Below the pieces are notes generated by a model. It had not been told where the DNA came from, ran no database searches, and saw only the letters and a list, made by a program, of their open reading frames with translations. From Bacteroidales bacterium (GTDB lineage: Bacteria; Bacteroidota; Bacteroidia; Bacteroidales; Bacteroidaceae), in the NCBI GenBank assembly GCA_015060865.1, contig SUXS01000018.1, positions 16,645 through 80,644 on the forward strand: a stretch of DNA of 64,000 bases, written 5' to 3'. Below, one piece after another: positions 52,596 to 62,493 of the stretch. How positions within the stretch are numbered: the stretch's first letter is position 1; each line of letters starts with the position of its first letter. The translations under genes and the position numbers were made by a program.

Positions 52596-54500
52596 TCAAT
52601 CAGGTATCTCGCTGAGTTCGAGCCAGCGCATCATCTTCTCGTCCAGCTCATCATTGATGGCCGAGAGGCGAATGGACTTTTCTGTGAGTTCATCGGCAGC
52701 AAGAGTTCCCGTGCATAGGGCAGCCTCAATGGTTGCCTTTTCTTCTTCCAAGGAGGCAATGCATTGCTCCACCTCGGCAAACTCGCGACGCTCCTTGAAG
52801 GATTTCTTCCTACTTTTATTATCTACAGTCGACGGTCTACGGTCTACCGTTTCAGACCGACCCTCCGAACGGCGGTCTGCTGTTTGGTGCTTACCATCTA
52901 TCGCCTTCTGGCTATCGACTGTTGCCTTCCACTCACGATACTGCGTATAGTTGCCGGGAAAGTCGCGTATGTCGCCCTGACCATTGAAGACGAGCAGGTG
53001 GTCTACAATCTTGTCCATGAAGTAGCGGTCGTGGCTCACCACGATGACACATCCGGCAAAGTCGCGCAGGTACTCCTCGAGCACCTGTAGGGTGAGAATG
53101 TCGAGGTCGTTGGTAGGCTCGTCGAGAATGAGGAAGTTGGGGTTGCGCATGAGCACGGTGCACAGGTAGAGTCTGCGGCACTCGCCGCCACTGAGCTTGT
53201 AGACATAGCTATGCTGCTTCTCGGGCGGGAAGAGGAAGTGCTGGAGGAATTGCGATGCGGTGAGTTGCTTGCCTCCTGCCATGGGCACTACCTCGGCTAT
53301 CTCGCGGGCCACATCGATGACCTTCATCTGCGTGTCAAACTGCAGTCCCTCCTGCGAGTAGTAGCCAAAGCGTACGGTCTCGCCGATATCGAGCTTGCCA
53401 CTATCAAGGGCTTGCTGGCCCAGCAGCACCTTGAGGAAGGTACTCTTGCCCGTACCGTTGTCGCCCACGATGCCCAGTTTCTCGTAGCGGGAGAAGATAT
53501 AGGAGAACTTGTCGAGGATGCAGCGGTCGCCAAAACGAAGCGACAGCTCGTCGGCCTCGAAGATTTTGCTCCCTATATAAGAGGATTTCACATTAAGCTG
53601 CACGCGGTCGTTGCTGATACGCTGCTTGGCCACCTTCTCCAATTCGTAGAATGCCTCCTCGCGATAGCGTGCCTTGTGTCCGCGGGCTTGGGGCATGCGG
53701 CGCATCCATTCCAGTTCGGTGCGGTAGAGGTTGTTGGCACGGATAATCTCTGTGTTGCGTGCTTCGATGCGCTCCTCACGCTTCTCCAAGTAGTAGCTGT
53801 AATTGCCCTTGTAGGAGTAGACGGTGCGGTCGTCAATCTCGATAATCTCATTGCACACGTTGTCGAGGAAGTAGCGGTCGTGTGTCACCATGAGCAGCGT
53901 AGCTGTGCTACGTGTGAGGTAGTCCTCAAGCCACTCGATGAGCGGCAGGTCAAGGTGGTTGGTAGGCTCGTCGAGGATGAGCATATCGGGATTACCGATG
54001 AGCACATTGGCCAGGGCCACGCGCTTGAGTTGTCCGCCCGAGAGCGTCTCCACCCGTTGGTCATAGTCGGTGATATGGAGCGAGGTGAGTATCTGCTTGG
54101 CTCGCTGCTCGTAGTTCCATGCATCGGCATGCTCCATACGGTCGAGCAGGGCATCAAGTCCTGGATTGCCAGGCGTCTCCAAGCATTGCTCATATTCGCG
54201 GATGAGCTGCAGCGTATCGTTGGTCTCGTGAAAGCAAGCCTCCAGCACGGTGAGCCCAGCCGGATAGACCGGGCGTTGACGAAGGTAGCCTACGCGCAAG
54301 TCATTCTTATATACGACAGAGCCACTGTCGTGCCCCTCTATGCCTGCCAGCACATCGAGCAGCGTACTCTTGCCAGCACCATTGCGGGCAATGAGGCCCA
54401 CGCGCTGTCCCTGGGCCACGCCAAAGGAGATGCCCTCGAAGAGCACCAGGTCGCCAAACGACTTTGTCAGGCCATCGACCTGTAGATAGGGAATCAGCAT
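52596..54500 (-). CDS. ABC-F family ATPase
   Basis: A 634-residue soluble protein with two ABC ATPase domains and no membrane part, of the ABC-F type that binds ribosomes (translation factor or antibiotic-protection families). Domain 1: Walker A ARNGAGKSTLLDVLAG (about 38-53), signature LSGGQLKRVALANVL, Walker B LILDEPTNHLDLPLIEW. Domain 2: GDNGTGKSTFLKVLLG (about 350), LSGGECRRLYLCTVL, LILDEPTNDLDILTLQV. A C-terminal coiled coil (about 570-630) follows a linker at about 525-570. Part of that linker (about residues 551-560) is encoded by the heptamer repeats at 52821-52848. Its start overlaps the stop of the DUF3805 gene by seven bases. The substrate or drug, if any, is unknown. Confidence 0.92.
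   Translation of the reverse strand: MLIPYLQVDGLTKSFGDLVLFEGISFGVAQGQRVGLIARNGAGKSTLLDVLAGIEGHDSGSVVYKNDLRVGYLRQRPVYPAGLTVLEACFHETNDTLQLIREYEQCLETPGNPGLDALLDRMEHADAWNYEQRAKQILTSLHITDYDQRVETLSGGQLKRVALANVLIGNPDMLILDEPTNHLDLPLIEWLEDYLTRSTATLLMVTHDRYFLDNVCNEIIEIDDRTVYSYKGNYSYYLEKREERIEARNTEIIRANNLYRTELEWMRRMPQARGHKARYREEAFYELEKVAKQRISNDRVQLNVKSSYIGSKIFEADELSLRFGDRCILDKFSYIFSRYEKLGIVGDNGTGKSTFLKVLLGQQALDSGKLDIGETVRFGYYSQEGLQFDTQMKVIDVAREIAEVVPMAGGKQLTASQFLQHFLFPPEKQHSYVYKLSGGECRRLYLCTVLMRNPNFLILDEPTNDLDILTLQVLEEYLRDFAGCVIVVSHDRYFMDKIVDHLLVFNGQGDIRDFPGNYTQYREWKATVDSQKAIDGKHQTADRRSEGRSETVDRRPSTVDNKSRKKSFKERREFAEVEQCIASLEEEKATIEAALCTGTLAADELTEKSIRLSAINDELDEKMMRWLELSEIPD
52821..52848 (+). repeat. Heptamer repeats inside the ABC-F linker
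   Basis: ATCTACA, GTCGACG, GTCTACG and GTCTACC are four contiguous heptamers, matching the GTCAACG/GTCTACA form at 6290-6303. They sit inside a coding sequence and encode part of the linker. An inverted pair, CAGACCG with CGGTCTG, follows within 30 bp. Confidence 0.7.
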
Positions 54501-55315
54501 GCGGCTTCAGCTATTCGCGTACGTATATCCTCCACTGTCTTCGCCATGTCAGCCTCGGCCAACAATTCGCCATGCTTGCCAAAAAGAAGCATGGGACGTG
54601 CCACGCACGTATCGCCATACATCAGCACGGGAGCCTCCACCTTACCATTGACGTAGGTATTCCACTCCAGCCCCTCGATGCTCTCGGCCAGCAAGGTACA
54701 TAGCGTGATACCCATCACGGCACCTGCATCGCTGCCCAGCTGCTTGGTAAGCTCGGCCCGCGGAGCCAGTTTCTGCAGCAAGCAGATATTATACTCAAGG
54801 TCGCGGAAACGCTCCTTGAAGAGTTTCATCCCCAACTCCTCCACGGTGGCATAGCACGACTCAATCAAATCCACCTCGGCCACACGTACAGGGATATATT
54901 GATTATGGAAAGTATCGCGAGGCTGCAGGATCTCCAGAGAGGCAATAATCGCATTTGCAGTCCCTACATGCTCGCCATGCTGAGCCGTATACGAGCACTC
55001 CACACTGGTCTGCCCATAGCCGATAGTCCAGCGGTGTGTGACATACTCCACGAGCTGCTCGGTAAAGGTCTCTGCGGTATATACCGTCTCCCATAGGCCA
55101 ACCTTCTGCAATCTCGCCCCAGGGGCTTTCAATGCATCACGCATCATTTTGTCGCCAAACGAGGCGGACGTGTCGCGATAGGCCGAGATACGGAAGTTGC
55201 CTTCCCACTTTTCAGGGTTATAGAAAAGGAAGCAGTCGGGCTCTTCGCCAAACTCAAACCACGTATCAGGATACGAAAATGCAAACCACGAATCGGGAGC
55301 TATAAACTTTTTCAT
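54494..55315 (-). CDS. DUF3805/DUF3806-like protein
   Basis: A 273-residue soluble protein with no signal peptide. The N-terminal half (MKKFIAPDSWFAFSYPDTWF through about 145) matches what is called DUF3805. The C-terminal half resembles DUF3806 (LGSDAGAVMGITLCTLLAES followed by WNTYVNGKVEAPVLMYGDTC). This two-domain arrangement is typical in Bacteroidetes and Proteobacteria, of unknown function. It overlaps the ABC-F start and is translated just before it, suggesting a shared transcript. I cannot add a role. Confidence 0.75.
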   Translation of the reverse strand: MKKFIAPDSWFAFSYPDTWFEFGEEPDCFLFYNPEKWEGNFRISAYRDTSASFGDKMMRDALKAPGARLQKVGLWETVYTAETFTEQLVEYVTHRWTIGYGQTSVECSYTAQHGEHVGTANAIIASLEILQPRDTFHNQYIPVRVAEVDLIESCYATVEELGMKLFKERFRDLEYNICLLQKLAPRAELTKQLGSDAGAVMGITLCTLLAESIEGLEWNTYVNGKVEAPVLMYGDTCVARPMLLFGKHGELLAEADMAKTVEDIRTRIAEAAC

Positions 55316-55398
55316 ACGTCAATTGTTACCAAAAAAGAATTATTGGCACAAAATTAAAAAAAATACCCCAACTTTATTGCCATTATAAATAAAATATC

Positions 55399-55406
55399 TA
55401 TTTTTG
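55399..55406 (+). promoter_or_regulatory. Promoter -7 box for rho
   Basis: TATTTTTG matches TAnnTTTG and lies 135 bp before the rho ATG, so the leader is about 130 nt. Confidence 0.6.
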
Positions 55407-55458
55407 CACCGTCAAAATCGACTCACACAGAATTTTCCTAACAAAATTTTCTAAAAAA

Positions 55459-55506
55459 ATGAGCATCCGCCCTTTTAGCTTAAGGCGAGGATTGCACAAG
55501 AGGTGA
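55459..55506 (+). CDS. Candidate leader ORF upstream of rho (15 codons)
   Basis: ATG at 55459 to TGA at 55506 gives MSIRPFSLRRGLHKR, in the leader between the rho promoter and the rho start. It ends 34 bp before the rho ATG. A hairpin, CGCC...GGCG, covers part of it. E. coli rho also has a short leader ORF, so an analogous regulatory role is conceivable. There is no proof that it is translated. Confidence 0.35.
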   Translation: MSIRPFSLRRGLHKR

Positions 55507-55540
55507 GTGCGAGCATTACTGAATTCACATTATTATATCT

Positions 55541-57580
55541 ATGTATAACATCATCCAGCTAAACAACAAAGAAGTAGGCGAACTGCAAGAAATCGCCAAT
55601 GAGATGGGTATAAAAGGAGCCAAGTCGCTCGAACGCCAAGACCTTATCTACCGTATCCTTGACGAACAGGCTATTGCCGGTGCACATAAGAAAGTTGCTG
55701 CCGAAGAGGGGAAGAGCGAACGCCGCCAGCGTACACGCATCAATAAGAAAGAGGTAGCCAACAAGGTGTACTCGGCCGACAAGGACAAAGCAGAGAAAAT
55801 CAACGACACACCGAAAATAGTAGCCAGCCCCATAGAAGAGAAGAAAGAGGACGTAGCAACAAAAAAGAGTGCCCCCACTGCAACGATGCAGGAGACTGCA
55901 CCTGAGCAGTCAGCAGATACTCCCGTCCAGCCAAAGAAGCGCGGACGCAAGACCAAAGCGCAAAAAGAGGGCGAGGCAGTAGTCAAGGAGGAGACCAAAG
56001 AGAGCGCAACGGCTACAGCAGTAACAGAAGAGACTGTCCCTGCCGCTACGGAGCAGAAGGAGGCTACTTCTGAACCATCTACCGCTGCCCCCGCCCAGAC
56101 CAAGAAGCGCGGACGCAAGACCAAAGCGCAGAAGGCTGCCGAAGCAGCGAACAAGCAGGAGGCACAGGCCGAATCGACACCGAGCGATACCCCTGTAACT
56201 ACTGGCACCGAGGACTTCATCCCCATCGAAGACCTGCCCACCGAAACAACCGAGCTCCCCACCGAGCTTCTCGGCAAGTTCGAGGCAACCAAGCTTGACG
56301 AACAGCCCACACAAGAGGAGCCCCAAAAGTTCAAGCACAAGAAGGGCGGCTACGCAGAGGCTTACCTAGAGTCCGCACAAGGCAAGCAGCAACCCGAGGG
56401 CAAAGAACTGGAACAAGAGCAAGCGCAGCAACGCAAGCCCGAGCCCGAGCGCCTCTACGACTTCGAAGACATCATTGAGGTGAGCGGTGTACTCGAGATT
56501 ATGCCCGACAACTACGGCTTCCTCCGTTCGGCCGACTACAACTATCTGGCCTCACCCGACGACATCTACGTGGCCCAGCACCAAATACGCCTCCACGGTC
56601 TCAAGACCGGCGACGTAGTGGAAGGCACCATACGCCCCGCTCGCGAAGGCGAGAAATACTTCCCTCTGGTGAAGATAAACCGAATCAACGGACTTGTCCC
56701 CAGCGTAGTGCGCGACCGCGTGCCCTTCGAGCATCTCACCCCACTCTTCCCCGACGAGAAGTTCACCCTCTGCACTGGCAACTACGACAACCTCTCAGCC
56801 CGCGTAGTGGACCTCTTCTCCCCCATCGGCAAGGGACAGCGTGGTCTTATCGTGGCACAGCCAAAGACCGGTAAGACTATCCTCTTGAAGGACATTGCCA
56901 ATGCCATCGCCGCCAACCACCCCGAGGTATATATGATTATGCTGCTCATCGACGAACGCCCCGAGGAGGTGACCGATATGGCGCGTAGCGTCAATGCCGA
57001 GGTTATCGCCTCTACCTTCGACGAGCCTGCCGAGCGCCACGTGAAGATTGCCGGTATCGTACTCGAAAAGGCCAAGCGCATGGTAGAGTGCGGACACGAC
57101 GTAGTCATCTTCCTCGACTCCATCACCCGCCTCGCCCGTGCCTACAACACCGTATCACCCGCTTCAGGCAAGGTGCTCTCTGGCGGTGTCGATGCCAATG
57201 CCCTGCACAAGCCCAAGCGCTTCTTCGGTGCCGCACGCAACATCGAGAATGGCGGCTCGCTCACCATCATTGCCACCGCCCTCACCGAAACCGGTTCGAA
57301 AATGGACGAGGTTATCTTCGAGGAGTTCAAGGGAACAGGTAACATGGAGCTCCAGCTCGACCGCAACCTCTCAAACAAGCGTATCTTCCCCGCGGTGAAC
57401 ATCGTGGCATCAAGCACCCGTCGCGACGACCTGCTCCACGACAAGCAGACACTCGACCGCATGTGGATACTCCGCAAGTTCCTCTCCGACATGAACCCCA
57501 TCGAAGCCATGGACTTCGTCAAAGGTCGTTTGGAGAACACCAAGACCAACGACGAGTTCCTGCTAAGCATGAATTCGTAG
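55541..57580 (+). CDS. rho: Transcription termination factor Rho
   Basis: A 679-residue RNA-dependent helicase that ends transcription. Domains in order: Rho N-terminal helical domain ([20 protein letters not shown], 1-45), a disordered insertion of about 250 residues, a cold-shock RNA-binding domain ([20 protein letters not shown], from about 315), and the RecA-type ATPase. The ATPase shows [19 protein letters not shown] (Walker A, about 440), [16 protein letters not shown] (Walker B) and [17 protein letters not shown]. The insertion is rich in Ala/Glu/Lys and holds two copies of [11 protein letters not shown] (about 132 and 187). Such insertions are usual in Bacteroidetes Rho, where they are known to support condensate formation. 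The leader has a short ORF, and a terminator follows. Confidence 0.97.
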   Translation: MYNIIQLNNKEVGELQEIANEMGIKGAKSLERQDLIYRILDEQAIAGAHKKVAAEEGKSERRQRTRINKKEVANKVYSADKDKAEKINDTPKIVASPIEEKKEDVATKKSAPTATMQETAPEQSADTPVQPKKRGRKTKAQKEGEAVVKEETKESATATAVTEETVPAATEQKEATSEPSTAAPAQTKKRGRKTKAQKAAEAANKQEAQAESTPSDTPVTTGTEDFIPIEDLPTETTELPTELLGKFEATKLDEQPTQEEPQKFKHKKGGYAEAYLESAQGKQQPEGKELEQEQAQQRKPEPERLYDFEDIIEVSGVLEIMPDNYGFLRSADYNYLASPDDIYVAQHQIRLHGLKTGDVVEGTIRPAREGEKYFPLVKINRINGLVPSVVRDRVPFEHLTPLFPDEKFTLCTGNYDNLSARVVDLFSPIGKGQRGLIVAQPKTGKTILLKDIANAIAANHPEVYMIMLLIDERPEEVTDMARSVNAEVIASTFDEPAERHVKIAGIVLEKAKRMVECGHDVVIFLDSITRLARAYNTVSPASGKVLSGGVDANALHKPKRFFGAARNIENGGSLTIIATALTETGSKMDEVIFEEFKGTGNMELQLDRNLSNKRIFPAVNIVASSTRRDDLLHDKQTLDRMWILRKFLSDMNPIEAMDFVKGRLENTKTNDEFLLSMNS

Positions 57581-57644
57581 AAACAAACCGCCTAAATTAT
57601 AAGAGCATAACACCAAACTAGTTTTTCATAAGTTCATAAGTTTT

Positions 57645-57682
57645 GAGGGATAAGCATGAGCAATAGCTTATTCCTCTTATTT
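57645..57682 (+). terminator. Rho-independent-like terminator after rho
   Basis: An 11-bp stem with one G-U pair (57645-57655 with 57666-57676) and a 10-base loop, followed by TTATTTTTTAT. It stands between convergent rho and tamB. Confidence 0.75.
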
Positions 57683-57699
57683 TTTATCACCTATGATTA

Positions 57700-60600
57700 C
57701 TATCTGTCTACCGTTAGAGAATCGGGGACATATAAAGGCTCTATACTGTCCGTTTTGCGCTTATGTCTAAAAAGGGAATCAAATTCTTTCTGGAACATCA
57801 ATCCCACCCCTTGAGTCGTAAGTGATGTCTTGGAGAAATAGCGGTCGTTGGTCTTATTATACCCCTTCACACTCCAATCTCCATCAGCAGAAAGGAGATA
57901 ACGTAAGTCAAAGTCTCCAATAAAGTTCGAGGCATACATCGGATTATTACGATAGCCAAAATTCCCATTGACAAGCAGCCTATTATCCAGAAGCCTTCCT
58001 TCCAATATCCCCTCTATCTCCATGTTGTCCCATGTGCCACCTTCAGTAGCGGCAACTTCTCCCATCCGGTTTTCCGTATGCACGTTTCCTAATATATTCC
58101 AATTATCATTATCAATGATTGCAGACAGAAGAGAACTAATCTGCCCTGAAATGGTATTGTTGATAAACGACTCCATGCTGGATGAGCCTCCTTGCGTGCC
58201 TTCGGTTGTCTGAGTCGCATCATAGGTATAGAAGCGTCCCAAGCCCAGAAGATATACAAACTGCATATTCATCTGCTCTTCGGTACTGGTATTGCTACGT
58301 ACCAAATTCTTCTGTTCTTCCGTACCTTGTGGTAGTTCCAAATCAAAACCTAAAGTGGGAGCATTCAAGGTACCTCCTATTTTGAGCAAGCAGTTGACCC
58401 TCTCATTCCCCATCGAAACTGCCTCGGCTGCGAGATCTTTAAGAGGCACCTGATTGACCGTATGCGAGGCCGTAATGTCCAAATGAGCATTCATAGCATC
58501 TCCATCAAACACGACGCTGCTTCCCTGTATCAAGTCAAAATTCTTGTGTATCACATCCTGCAGACTAAGTCGGTACGAGCCGTGGTCGACGATATAGTTA
58601 CCATAAAGCGATATGACGTCATCGATGATACCTATCTGCAAATCGCCACTTCCAACTGCACTTATGTGGTCATCGGTTGCCGGATTCATTACCAATTTCA
58701 ATGCCATATCGGGGTTCAAAGCAGCAGAAATGTTGAGTACCAGATTAGCCTTCCCGCCATCATCAACCCTTCCGGTACGCCGTTGCACAGGCCGATTCTC
58801 CAACAGCAATCTCGGATCTGTAATATTATTGCGTGTAGCACTCCTATCAACAAAAGTCACGAACGCCTCACTTTCCGTCACTGTATTATTCGAGATGTTA
58901 AGCGCAAACAAAGAGCCTTTCTCTGGCCGCGCATTAACATCAATTGCAAGAGGAGACTCTGGCGAACCGTTTATAGCCACCTTTCCTGTAGCATATACAG
59001 TGGTATAAAAAGACGAATAATCGTCTCTCGGAATGTCAATTCCTAACAGGTTGCTAGCAGCAATATCCAACGAATAGGAAAAATCATTTATACCTTGATG
59101 CTTAACCCAACCATTTATTGTGGCTTCGCCCGCCCCCCTATCCTTTGCCCGAATATTATCAAATCCAATCTTGCCTGGAGTCAGGCGTATGGAGTCACAG
59201 AATCCATAGTAAACATTCGTAGGTTTTACCAAAAAATCCGCATCGGCTAACAATGCCCCCACCATATCCAAGTTGCTGAGCGGTCCGCCTAGTTTCAGGT
59301 TTCCATAAGCCCTTCCACCCACATTGCCCATAAAGTCATCCAGCAAATAATTCAAAAATCCCAAATTCAAGCTATCTGCCATTATATCAAGCACCAACTG
59401 GCTTGTTATAGGAGAGTATAAGCCATCCACCAGCGCCACCTTCCTGTGATTCTCGTCCACAAATGCTTCAAACTCCAGAGATTGGTTCTTGTCATTCCAC
59501 CAGCATGTCACATCAGCATCGCCCAACACCTGTTCACAGAAACTGAAATTGTCAGCGAGCAGTTTACCATTAACGTCCGGCGATGAAGTATATAGCTTGG
59601 AAACCGAAAGTTCTCCTGAGACCGATCCGCCAAAATCAATGCCTTTCAGTTTGACCAGACTAAGCAGATAGTCCAAGTCGATATGGCTAAGTTCTATATT
59701 CAATGATTCCTTGTCGGTTTTTCTCACCGCACCGTCAATCTCAATAAACTGATCATCATGATAGAAGAGGAAATCCTCCACATGCACGCCCTTGTCGTTC
59801 ACATCCACATGGAATGGAGGTAGCTGCCACAGAGCATTGTTCAGTACCATTGACGACGAATCGGTATGGAAACAGAAGGAGAGGTGCTTGTTGTCATCAA
59901 AATCAAAGACCGCCTCCGTAAAGATTCCTCCCGCAAACAACGAGTCTTGACCACTACTCCACTGCGCTGCTATATCCAAGACATCGTCCAGCGCATGGGC
60001 CTTCACGTTTGCGACTACCTCTACCCCATCATCGACAAGTCCTTTCCCGTCCACAAGCAGTTGCATCTTGTCAGCCGTACATTCACAACTGATATCAATG
60101 TCAGAGAGCTGCAGATCGCCATAGCTCAATTGCGGTGCCACGACATTGGCCATAAACACCTGCGTCTTGTCATGCAATGTAGCGGTCATATTCACTGATT
60201 TGTCTACATATAGTGGTATGCCAAACAATTCATTCAACACCTTTGTGTCTGTTATTCTGAAGTTGGCCGTACACAAGTTATCCACTTCGCTCTCCTCCTT
60301 TGCGAACATTCTGGCGAGCGACGGCAAATGAGGTTGCAGTTTTCTTGCGAGACTCTGCACAAGAGAGGTATAGTTGTAGTCCCCGTATATGGATCCATCA
60401 ATAAAGTCCGAACTAACAGAGAGTGTTTTGTTCTTATCGTTCGACAGATAGACACCTAAAGCAGGCATGGTATACTCATGCCCCATCGTCTCCAGGTGCA
60501 AAGAGTCGACCACGAGCTTACCTACTAGGTTACTCCAAGCATTACCTCCTACATTTCCCGTCAGGGCTGTACTGAAGTAGGTATTCGGATGAGTAGCTAT

Positions 60601-62223
60601 CAGTTTCATGGCGTGCAAGTTTACGCTATCTGCACTCATCACCAAGGCTATACGTTGCCAGTCTTCAGTAAGTTCAAGGTCCACATCCATATCCACCGTC
60701 CCATATCGGTCATCCAAAACCACATTAGCGCACACCCTTGCCGTATCATAGTCACATGATATCGCCAGCTGGTCATATACGTATCCATTGTAATTTAGCG
60801 AAGATACTGTACCTTCCAGCTTTCCCTCCAAAGCCATATTCTTCCATACATCAAGCTGTTCTCCCTTCAGGTTCTCCTTCGACAAAGGATTCTTATCCAG
60901 CCTATTTCCCTCAGCAGACAGTTCCACCAAAGCAGCCTTGACTCCCGTCTGCGGTATCACTCTATCCAGTTCCTGGAACTTACCGCTCAACCGAGCGATA
61001 TATTTACCTTCCGAATTCTTATCCAACACAGCCGTCAACGTCCCTGCTCCACAATGAGCCGAGAGGTTCAGCCTTGTCTCACTTGCTGACAGGAGAGCAT
61101 CGCCCGACACATTGATACAATCCATTCTCACCAGTTCTTGAGGAATCATGGCATACACTTCTGGTAACTGTTGCTCTAGCATTTTCCATCCATCGCCATT
61201 GATTGTTGCCGTATCCAAGTTGACTCGATAATAATTACCATCAGCGCTAAAGTCTAATGCACCATCCGCAACCAGCATAAATTCACGCTCCTTCGTATGA
61301 CATTCCAACGCTTTCAAGTTGACCCGCGAGCGATCGCCAATAAAATCGGCATCGACAGATATCGGCGACGTGAAAGTTCTCAGCGAGGGCAACAAGGCGG
61401 CAAAGTCCCCAGGAGTAACGGACGTCTGATCGACATGTCCTTTCACCACCCATGAGTTTTTCAGGTCTCCGGCATTATAGCTACACCAGATGGAGTCTGC
61501 ATACAAGGTTGTTCTGGGCATTTTGAGATGAAGTCCCGCCAATGTTGCTCCCGTCTGATTTCCTACAAGATAGAAGTATAGATCCTTGACCGTTAGCCCC
61601 GACTGCTCGCTAAATCGCAACTGATTCATTGCCAGGCTTATCGAATCGTCCGCAAGATATCTTAGCGATAGCTGCGTACAAAGATCACTAATTGCCAAGT
61701 GATTGAAGTTTAGCTCATGAGGAGTATCCTCTTCTGAAAGTACATCAAAGTTCACATTCGCACGACGCACGATGACCGAATTAACCCGCATACTCAGCTT
61801 TGACTTTTCCCGCTTTTCTTTCGTTTTGAAAGCGTCAATGAGGTACTGAAAGTTGACAGGTTGTCCAGCTTGCTCCTTGTATATGTTCACGGTAGGACCA
61901 AACATCCTAACATTACGCACCGAGAAACATCCATCGAGCAATGGTTTCCACTCCACATTGGCTGCCACATGAGGCACCGAAAGCATACATTCTCCTTCCT
62001 GATCATACAAATCCAGGCTATCAATGACGATATCGTTGGGGAAATGCCATCTCACCCCACCCAAATCCACACGAGTACCTATCTTATTTTCCAGTTCCGT
62101 AGCAAGGACTACAGATACACGCCGCTGAATCTCCGGGGAATTGAGCAGTATTGTTGCACTGACAATAAGTAGTGAAATCACCGCCAGCACAATTTGTACA
62201 TATCGTCTTTTCTTTATTTTCAC
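57700..62223 (-). CDS. TamB-like translocation/assembly protein
   Basis: A 1507-residue protein with one N-terminal membrane helix (YVQIVLAVISLLIVSATILL). A very long beta-taco region of repeated hydrophobic strands follows, then the C-terminal TamB domain (about 1050-1500, including GDLQIGIIDDVISLYGNYIV and MNMQFVYLLGLGRFYTYDA). It is taken to bridge inner and outer membranes, moving lipid or barrel proteins with an Omp85 partner. No tamA-like gene is adjacent in the window, which is common in Bacteroidetes. It is convergent with rho. A promoter -7 box lies just upstream at 62234-62241. Confidence 0.9.
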   Translation of the reverse strand: MKIKKRRYVQIVLAVISLLIVSATILLNSPEIQRRVSVVLATELENKIGTRVDLGGVRWHFPNDIVIDSLDLYDQEGECMLSVPHVAANVEWKPLLDGCFSVRNVRMFGPTVNIYKEQAGQPVNFQYLIDAFKTKEKREKSKLSMRVNSVIVRRANVNFDVLSEEDTPHELNFNHLAISDLCTQLSLRYLADDSISLAMNQLRFSEQSGLTVKDLYFYLVGNQTGATLAGLHLKMPRTTLYADSIWCSYNAGDLKNSWVVKGHVDQTSVTPGDFAALLPSLRTFTSPISVDADFIGDRSRVNLKALECHTKEREFMLVADGALDFSADGNYYRVNLDTATINGDGWKMLEQQLPEVYAMIPQELVRMDCINVSGDALLSASETRLNLSAHCGAGTLTAVLDKNSEGKYIARLSGKFQELDRVIPQTGVKAALVELSAEGNRLDKNPLSKENLKGEQLDVWKNMALEGKLEGTVSSLNYNGYVYDQLAISCDYDTARVCANVVLDDRYGTVDMDVDLELTEDWQRIALVMSADSVNLHAMKLIATHPNTYFSTALTGNVGGNAWSNLVGKLVVDSLHLETMGHEYTMPALGVYLSNDKNKTLSVSSDFIDGSIYGDYNYTSLVQSLARKLQPHLPSLARMFAKEESEVDNLCTANFRITDTKVLNELFGIPLYVDKSVNMTATLHDKTQVFMANVVAPQLSYGDLQLSDIDISCECTADKMQLLVDGKGLVDDGVEVVANVKAHALDDVLDIAAQWSSGQDSLFAGGIFTEAVFDFDDNKHLSFCFHTDSSSMVLNNALWQLPPFHVDVNDKGVHVEDFLFYHDDQFIEIDGAVRKTDKESLNIELSHIDLDYLLSLVKLKGIDFGGSVSGELSVSKLYTSSPDVNGKLLADNFSFCEQVLGDADVTCWWNDKNQSLEFEAFVDENHRKVALVDGLYSPITSQLVLDIMADSLNLGFLNYLLDDFMGNVGGRAYGNLKLGGPLSNLDMVGALLADADFLVKPTNVYYGFCDSIRLTPGKIGFDNIRAKDRGAGEATINGWVKHQGINDFSYSLDIAASNLLGIDIPRDDYSSFYTTVYATGKVAINGSPESPLAIDVNARPEKGSLFALNISNNTVTESEAFVTFVDRSATRNNITDPRLLLENRPVQRRTGRVDDGGKANLVLNISAALNPDMALKLVMNPATDDHISAVGSGDLQIGIIDDVISLYGNYIVDHGSYRLSLQDVIHKNFDLIQGSSVVFDGDAMNAHLDITASHTVNQVPLKDLAAEAVSMGNERVNCLLKIGGTLNAPTLGFDLELPQGTEEQKNLVRSNTSTEEQMNMQFVYLLGLGRFYTYDATQTTEGTQGGSSSMESFINNTISGQISSLLSAIIDNDNWNILGNVHTENRMGEVAATEGGTWDNMEIEGILEGRLLDNRLLVNGNFGYRNNPMYASNFIGDFDLRYLLSADGDWSVKGYNKTNDRYFSKTSLTTQGVGLMFQKEFDSLFRHKRKTDSIEPLYVPDSLTVDR

Positions 62224-62233
62224 TTCTTCTTTG

Positions 62234-62241
62234 CAAAATTA
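62234..62241 (-). promoter_or_regulatory. Promoter -7 box for tamB-like gene
   Basis: TAATTTTG on the minus strand, preceded by TTTTACAT and by TTTCG at a 19-bp spacing. Confidence 0.55.
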
Positions 62242-62377
62242 ATGTAAAATTTCGATTATGCGAAAACAATACAAATATATTTGCATGGTCAAGCGAAAGA
62301 AAACTAGCTCAAATGCGCAAGAAAAAATTCACTTGTTATGTTTTCCCTTATTGCAGTCAGTTTTCTCGTTTCGGGGA

Positions 62378-62386
62378 GGGGGGGGG
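62378..62386 (+). repeat. G9 homopolymer in the tamB-nqrA gap
   Basis: A run of nine G preceded by GGGGA, 55 bp upstream of the nqrA -7 box and outside any gene. The 270-bp gap holds the two divergent promoters and nothing else that I can see. Confidence 0.85.
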
Positions 62387-62440
62387 TAGCTGAGGTTATA
62401 AATAATTCAGTATATTTTTTCGCCATCCATAAATAATTAT

Positions 62441-62448
62441 TAACTTTG
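62441..62448 (+). promoter_or_regulatory. Promoter -7 box for nqr operon
   Basis: TAACTTTG matches TAnnTTTG, with TTTTTTCG about 19 bp upstream as -33. It is 45 bp before the nqrA start. Confidence 0.6.
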
Positions 62449-62493
62449 TGCGATTTTTGTATATCCAAAAGTTAATTAACCATTATAAATGTT

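Noticed and set aside
53211..54485. 424-codon plus-strand frame across the ABC-F gene
   Set aside because: Antisense shadow of a well-defined two-domain ATPase. It has no family features.
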